Shown here: piece after piece, positions 58,593 to 64,000 of the stretch | How positions within the stretch are numbered: the stretch's first letter is position 1 | Layout: each line of letters opens with the position of its first letter | Assembly (NCBI GenBank): GCA_009809945.1 | Contig: WTPW01000185.1 | Location: forward strand, 472,059 to 536,058 | DNA length: 64,000 bases | Direction of reading: 5' to 3' | DNA from: Gigaspora margarita | Taxonomy: Eukaryota > Glomeromycota > Glomeromycetes > Diversisporales > Gigasporaceae | The notes under the pieces: model-generated | The model's input: the letters and a program-made list of their open reading frames with translations, nothing else | Database searches by the model: none | Told to the model about the DNA's origin: nothing | Program-made: the position numbers and the translations under genes

Positions 58593-59674
58593 AGGTAGAG
58601 GGTATATTGATCATATTTCATAAAAAATCAGTGATTATTTTTTTGTATAACATAAGATTTACATATGTGAAGATTGAATGCCTTTAGAATTTTCTATGGC
58701 ACATAATAGCATAATACACTATAATAACAGACATTATTTTAAAGATATTAATATCACTCTAAATATTTAATTACTATATAATTATATTTTAATTTATTAA
58801 GTTTATTATATTTATTTAGTAATATTATGTTTAATAAAAAGTCAAAACATAACATAACTAAAAGCATTTTAGGAGAAATGAAAGGAGCTAATATTGTGGT
58901 AATATTAAGTAAAAAAAAAAAATTGTTCTACAAGTAGATTAGAAAGCATTAGTAACTCAAGTTTTAATAAGTGCAACTATATTTCATACTACCATAAAAA
59001 AGCCTATTTCATTTTTGAAACCTTGATATTGTCATCCAAAAAAAAAGTAAATGTAGTAAAAAAAAATAGTATTAAAAATAAATAACAAAAGAAAACTGAA
59101 ATTCTTACTCTTTCCATTATTAAAGAAAACAAAAAACAAAGACCTTAGGAAGCCCAATAAATTGGGAATTGTTATAGGTCATTTAAATGATTTATATTAC
59201 AGATTGTTTTAATAAAAAAGGCAAACAACTTAAAAAAGAGCAAAAAATACTAAACAAACAGTATAAAGTAACATACTATGTGAATACTTTTAGCTTCATT
59301 CAATATGCTGTTCAGCAAGACTATATAACCTGGTAGTAATATTAAAATAAAAAGACCAATATGTAACAGCAAGATTATTATAAGATCAAAAAAAATTACT
59401 TAAAATCTGATTGGACAATAAAATAATTTTTACCCAAAAAATTTAAAGCTAACCCAAAAAGCTTTACTATATATGTAAGTGTGCTTTCTTTAAATAGAAC
59501 TACTTCTAAAAATTTTATAGCTATAAATAGAAGTTCTGATTTATATATCACATAATTTTAATAGGGGTTAAACTGTAGCTTTAAAAATTTTAATCAGGGG
59601 CATATTTTTGTAATATATAAATTTCCCTTGCATCATGAAAATCATATAAAAAATGATCAATATACCCTCTACTC
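58593..59674. mobile_element. TTAA-flanked 1.08-kb DNA element
   Basis: AGGTAGAGGGTATATTGATC and GATCAATATACCCTCTACTC are near-perfect inverted ends, flanked by TTAA (58589-58592, 59675-59678). Terminal motifs match the 7190-7670 element. The interior (about 58825-59480) translates into broken pieces such as MFNKKSKHNITKSILGEMKG, suggesting a decayed frame, but I cannot assign it. piggyBac-like (TTAA) or Tc1/mariner-like (TA) are both possible. Confidence 0.7.
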
Positions 59675-59894
59675 TTAAATAAATTTTATATAATTTCTAT
59701 ATTACATCATCTACAAAAATTAACTTATATAATGTTTATATAATATTCTATATAATACTTATATAAAGTTGTAGATCTATGTAGATTTTATAAAAAAACA
59801 ACTATATAATAAGTAGATTATACTCAATTTTATGAATCCTGCATGGATCCTGCTTAGGGTTTTTGAAAAAATTGTGATTTGCTCATCACTATAT

Positions 59895-60320
59895 ATGAGT
59901 TACCATAAATAATATTGCTACAAAACTCACTTGCTATTCCAATAATAGTGAAAAGGCATTGGGATTACTATAACTTCTAACATGAAATACTAAAAACAAA
60001 ATTTTGTTTCAAAACTATTTAATACAAAATATATTGTTAAGGTCAAATTTGTATTGAAATTATTGTAATTCCTATTATGAATTGCTACAGTATAAAAATT
60101 TTTATACAAAACTTACTCACTATCTAATAATAAGCTAGTTTGCATTGAAATTATTATAGTTTCTACTGAGAGTTACTGTAAAAAATTGTTACAAACATTA
60201 CTATTCTGGTAATAGATAAAATGCGACTCATTAACACATATTATTAATATTGCCCATATCCTAGTTAATCTAATATCAAAAATATAAAGTGTTATAATGT
60301 GCAAAGTTGATTTTTAAAAA
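59895..60320. repeat. Single diverged unit of the 37.6/53.1-kb repeat
   Basis: Words GCTACAAAACTCACT, TTGCATTGAAATTATTATAG, TTACAAACATTACTATTCTG and TAGTTAATCTAATATCAAAA match the units of the two larger blocks in order. It is more diverged than those. Confidence 0.65.
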
Positions 60321-61180
60321 ATCATAAAAATAAATAACAACAGAGTTATAAATAATTGGTCATTTCTGTATTCTTGATTCTCCAATTTAAATTTTTATGC
60401 ATTGATTGTAAATTATGTTATTGGAGTATATTAATAGTCAAATGATTAAAATATCACTATTATTACAGATTTAAAGCAGAAATTGTCACAACTAATCATA
60501 TTTCAAAACTTTTTCGCACAATCTTGATATCCAATTTTTTCTCAAAGTTATAAGAGAGAAAACTAAAAAGTTGAAAATAAATAAAATGCTAATTGTTTTA
60601 TTTTATTTATTCAAACTTTATTTCTGAATTTTAAATTTTTTTATTAAATCAAAGGGAATATTATTATAGCGCTATAGCACTGTAGTGCTACCCTATGTAA
60701 TAAAAAAATTGGTATAACAAGTAAATCAAAACAACCTTTAACAAAACAAAATAAAATTTCTTTAATATTAGGGTAAGGGTAAAGCTAATAGGTTAGAGTT
60801 AGATAGTATTTATAGTAAAATTTAGCAAGAAATTTTTTTATTAAAGCCCAAAAGATAGTTTTTTAAAGCCCAAAAGATAGTTTTTTAAACAAAATTTAAG
60901 GATATAATTATTTTTTAAAATTTTTTTATTTTTGTTACACAAAACTGATCTACATGTTACACCTGATCTTAAATTTTAATTGGTTAAAATGCTCTAGCAC
61001 TACAATGCTATAGCACTATAAATTAAAACCCTAAATCAAAAATATAGTTTAGTTTTTTTTTAACATTATTTGTATTGCATAAACAGTAGAGATGCAAACA
61101 TTTAAGAAAATAAAAATAATTACCTCACTAAATAAAACAATGGCAATACATCACATTTGCTATATAAATAAATATGCTAT
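60321..61180. other. AT-rich DNA; small duplication near 60840-60890
   Basis: AAAGCCCAAAAGATAGTTTTTT is duplicated in tandem at about 60843-60888. Around 60670-60695 and 60995-61020 are GCTATAGCACTGTAGTGCTA-type inverted words, a possible small MITE. No gene. Confidence 0.45.
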
Positions 61181-61186
61181 AAGCTA

Positions 61187-61290
61187 TATAAGTGCTATAA
61201 GCTATATATATACTATTAATTATACAAGTGCTATAAGTTATATAAGTAATATAAGCTATATAATTGTTGTTAGCTATATAAGTGCTGTCT
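61187..61290. repeat. GCTATATAAGTGCTATAA minisatellite
   Basis: About six imperfect 18-bp-related units (AGCTATATAAGTGCTATA and variants). The overlapping frame translates as repeated SYISAI and is not a gene. Confidence 0.7.
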
Positions 61291-61324
61291 GTATATAGTA
61301 TAAATACAGTATGCTAAATAAGTA

Positions 61325-63489
61325 CAGTTGACTCTCTCTATACTGAACTACATGTTCTGGGGTTTTGTTTAGTATAGGGTGAGTTCACTTTATAAAGTTT
61401 GCTTTCTATACCAAACAGTTCAGTATATATAGCTAATCAATAAAATCATATGCATGTGATCAAGAATCACAAATTTTTTTTATATAGCAAAAAATTTATT
61501 CAACATTAAAAACTATAAAAGTATATATCGATATATACAATTTAAATCACTAAACTAATAAAAAAAGGTATATATATATGTACATACATATGCACATATA
61601 CATATATATAATTCAACAAAAAAAACTTAAAATGAAAATAGCGATATAGATCAACTTGTTTGAGATTTTTTACAATATTTAACTGAACCTGTTTGTGTAA
61701 TTTTTTTAAAATCTTTACTTCTTCTTCAACACCGCCAAACCCTGGACCTTGTTCGTATAAAAACCTTAGAGTTGAATTTATGCAAATTTTTGACTCTATG
61801 TTACTAACTTTCTCTTGTTCAATAAATTCTTCTTTTTCTTTCTCTCTTTTCTCCATATTTTTACTTTTAATAATCTCCAAAATTTCTTCTACGGTAAGCC
61901 TGCCTTTAATCTCATCATCCTAAGTATAGAAATATTTGTATATGGTAGAGAATCGTCTGTTGATAAGCAACCAATTAGTTTTGCAAGTCTTGTTTTATTA
62001 TCCATATCACTAAAAGTTTGTTTTAAAAAAAGTTTATAATATAGAAGTACTTGTAATTATCGACTTATCAAAAGTTAAAAATATAAAATGCATATTTTAA
62101 GCCTCTAAATACAATGGTGTAAAAATAATGCTATAACTTGTTATTATAATAAGTTATAGACTTTTTTGTAATTTATTATAATTATAACAGGTTATGCCAT
62201 TATTCTCACACCTCTAATTTTACTATTACTAATTACCTGTCCTGATCATGTTCAACAAGTTCTCCAGGGTCATTATACAGAAGAATACCAGTTTTTTTCT
62301 AGCAATTTTTAATAGTATTTGGTGATACTATAGACCATGCTTCAGCTGCATTAATTATTGCATTATAAATATTGTACGGGACTATTTCATTTACTGTTCC
62401 ATTTTGCTTACTATCATATGCACTAATTCAGTTTTGAACAAAAAGACTTTTATAGTAGCATTTGAATGAATAGATAATTTCTGCATCGCAGGGTTGTAGA
62501 ATTGAGGTTGTATTTGCTAGAAGAAATTCTACTTGCAAACAGTCTAGTTTTGCCTTCATACATCAAGAACAAAATGCACAGGTGCATTATCGATTAAAAG
62601 TATAATTGTTCGATTGTTTAATTTCATTCAGTTGTTAAGCTTAAGGAGGAGTTCATTAAAGATATTAACTTGCATCCAAGCTTTTTTGTTCCAGTAATAA
62701 TAAAAAAGAAGATTAGTACAGTTAATATTTTGTAAGGGATGTGGTGTTTTATTAGTATAAATAAAGGCAAGTTTCATTTTTTCAGTTCTACTTGCATTTG
62801 TAGCACATAAAATTGATACATGCAACTTTTCTTTTTTGTGCTCTGTTAATCTTGAATGAGCCAAAGTACATGAAGGTCTCATTTTTTAGTAAAGTCCAGT
62901 CTCATTAGCATTCCAAATATTATTAAAGTCATAGAATCAAAGTAATTCTTGTAAGACAAGTCAGTCATTTTCTATTTGCACTATAGAAGGTGCACTTGCA
63001 GATTCACCTTCTTTTTTAAATTGGTGAAGCCCATAATGTTTTTTGAAACCAGTAAGCCAACCATCAGATTGGTAAAATCATCAATAAGAAAATAATCTGC
63101 AAAAAACTTTGCCTTGGTTTTAAAAATATTGTTGTCGATATTCTGATCACTATTAAGTGCATTGTCTACCCAAAGACCAAGGGCTTCTTTAAGATTTTTA
63201 AAAAAAAAACAAGTAAATTCAAATAAAGTGCTAAACCATTAAAGATAGTATGAATCAAATAAATTTGGCCATTTTGGTCTGCAAAATTTTTTACTTTGCC
63301 TTATTCTTCAGTCATAATAGCTAACCAACAGTCTTTTTCTTTTAGAATATCTGTAATTGTAGACTTTCTGACCTGATAATTTGTTGCAAGATCTATATTT
63401 TTAATATTTGGATTTATTTCTTTTGCTTGACAAATTTCATATTTTTGTACTACAAAAAGAATTACACATTGTTTGGGTTTGGTTGACAT
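61325..63489 (-). mobile_element. Tigger/pogo transposon remnant, 3-prime end and coding part
   Basis: The 3-prime terminus begins at CAGTTGACTCTCTCTATACT, preceded by TA (61323-61324), and resembles the MITE end at 37352. The coding remnant lies at 61542-63489 on the minus strand. No matching 5-prime terminus was found between 63490 and the window end, so the copy is truncated or extends beyond 64000. Confidence 0.7.
61542..63489 (-). pseudogene. Broken Tigger/pogo-type transposase
   Basis: Starts at 63489 with MSTKPKQCVIL and NIDLATNYQVRKSTITDIL, a CENP-B/pogo N-terminal helix-turn-helix. After several frameshifts the DDE domain follows: NANETGLY (about 62890-62912), where the first catalytic Asp is expected but Asn is seen; KTPHPLQNINCTNL and YWNKKAWMQVNIFNELLLKL (62628-62882); LLIDNAPVHF (about 62565-62595) with the second Asp; and TTSILQPCDAEII (about 62475-62515) with the third Asp. 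The C terminus 61542-61880 is acidic/basic coiled-coil-like (GRLTVEEILEIIKSK...). Stops at several points and the Asp-to-Asn change show that it is inactive. In eukaryotes this family cuts and pastes at TA. Confidence 0.8.
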
Positions 63490-63732
63490 AATGCCAGCTG
63501 AATTATGAATAGCTTGTAATTACTAGCTTTTATACAAAATACAATAAATAATTTCTAATAATCTAATTTATGGATTTATAAACTTATACAGATAATATTA
63601 TTATCTTCAAATTGCATTCATATACTATTCAAAATTATATACTTGCACATTATTTCATACTATATGCATGTGCATATGAATAAGCATAGATAATACAACA
63701 TGCAAAAGCTGTAGTTTTTTTTTGTTTGGTAT

Positions 63733-63855
63733 ATTAGGGTGTAATTCAGGTTTGCTTAATAAAAGCATATTCCTGCATTGCTATAATTGGAAAATTTACT
63801 TTAAATTTGCAATGCAGGAATATGCTCTCATTATGCAAACCTGAATTATACTCTA
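63733..63855. mobile_element. Foldback MITE
   Basis: TTAGGGTGTAATTCAGGTTT is mirrored by AAACCTGAATTATACTCTA, and inner arms GCATATTCCTGCATTG/CAATGCAGGAATATGC pair perfectly. About 120 bp; TA flanks are possible but ambiguous. It lies upstream of the Tigger coding remnant. Confidence 0.75.
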
Positions 63856-64000
63856 TACACTAAACAAGGTAGGGAAGTTATTAAAAATTGAAAAAATAAC
63901 TGCTATACAAGCCAAACAGCTTATACCATATATTGGAAATAGAGCGGGCACATATTTTTATTGTTTTTATTCAAAACAAAAAAAAAAGCAGAATTATCGA

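Noticed and set aside
61092..61298. 68-residue SYISAI repeat protein
   Set aside because: Direct translation of an 18-bp minisatellite.

Overview
The window looks like repeat-dominated, very AT-rich chromosomal DNA of a eukaryote, most likely a filamentous fungus and plausibly an arbuscular mycorrhizal fungus (Glomeromycotina, Rhizophagus-like). This rests on strong A+T bias, eukaryotic transposon classes (LINE, tRNA-derived SINEs, Tigger/pogo, MULE, hAT, PIF/Harbinger), a fungal-type VC0807-like membrane protein, and scattered n bases typical of a draft assembly. The species assignment is inference. No bacterial operon, rRNA, functional tRNA gene or CRISPR array was seen.

Layout. 1-7 kb is a relatively CpG-retaining region with one intact unknown protein gene (4812-6056, +) and two or three small TIR elements. 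About 7-45 kb is a transposon graveyard in which CG dinucleotides are scarce: a dead MULE with a SWIM zinc finger (about 8.9-10.4 kb), a 2.2 kb element with GC-rich ends and a 10-bp target duplication (13204-15378), foldback elements near 19.4 and 20.7 kb, long tRNA-headed SINEs, a degenerate APE-RT-RNaseH LINE (29.5-35.3 kb), and a repeat block hit by many insertions (37.6-42.6 kb). About 45-51 kb retains CpG again and holds the second likely real gene, a six-TM VC0807-like protein (46755-47521, -), plus an unusual GC-rich island (50325-50790). From 51 kb to the end the window is again repeats: SINEs, a second copy of the 37.6-42.6 kb repeat block, a homeobox-like fragment, a TTAA-flanked element and a broken Tigger/pogo transposase (61.3-63.5 kb, -).

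The most informative feature is the pair of paralogous repeat blocks (37591-42640 and 53083-55790). Each carries insertions that the other lacks, so element ends and target-site duplications can be read directly against empty sites. Several elements with different terminal repeats also seem to share one internal palindromic core motif. Only two protein genes are supported as probably functional; nearly all other open frames are decayed transposon sequence. All boundaries and similarities were judged by eye.
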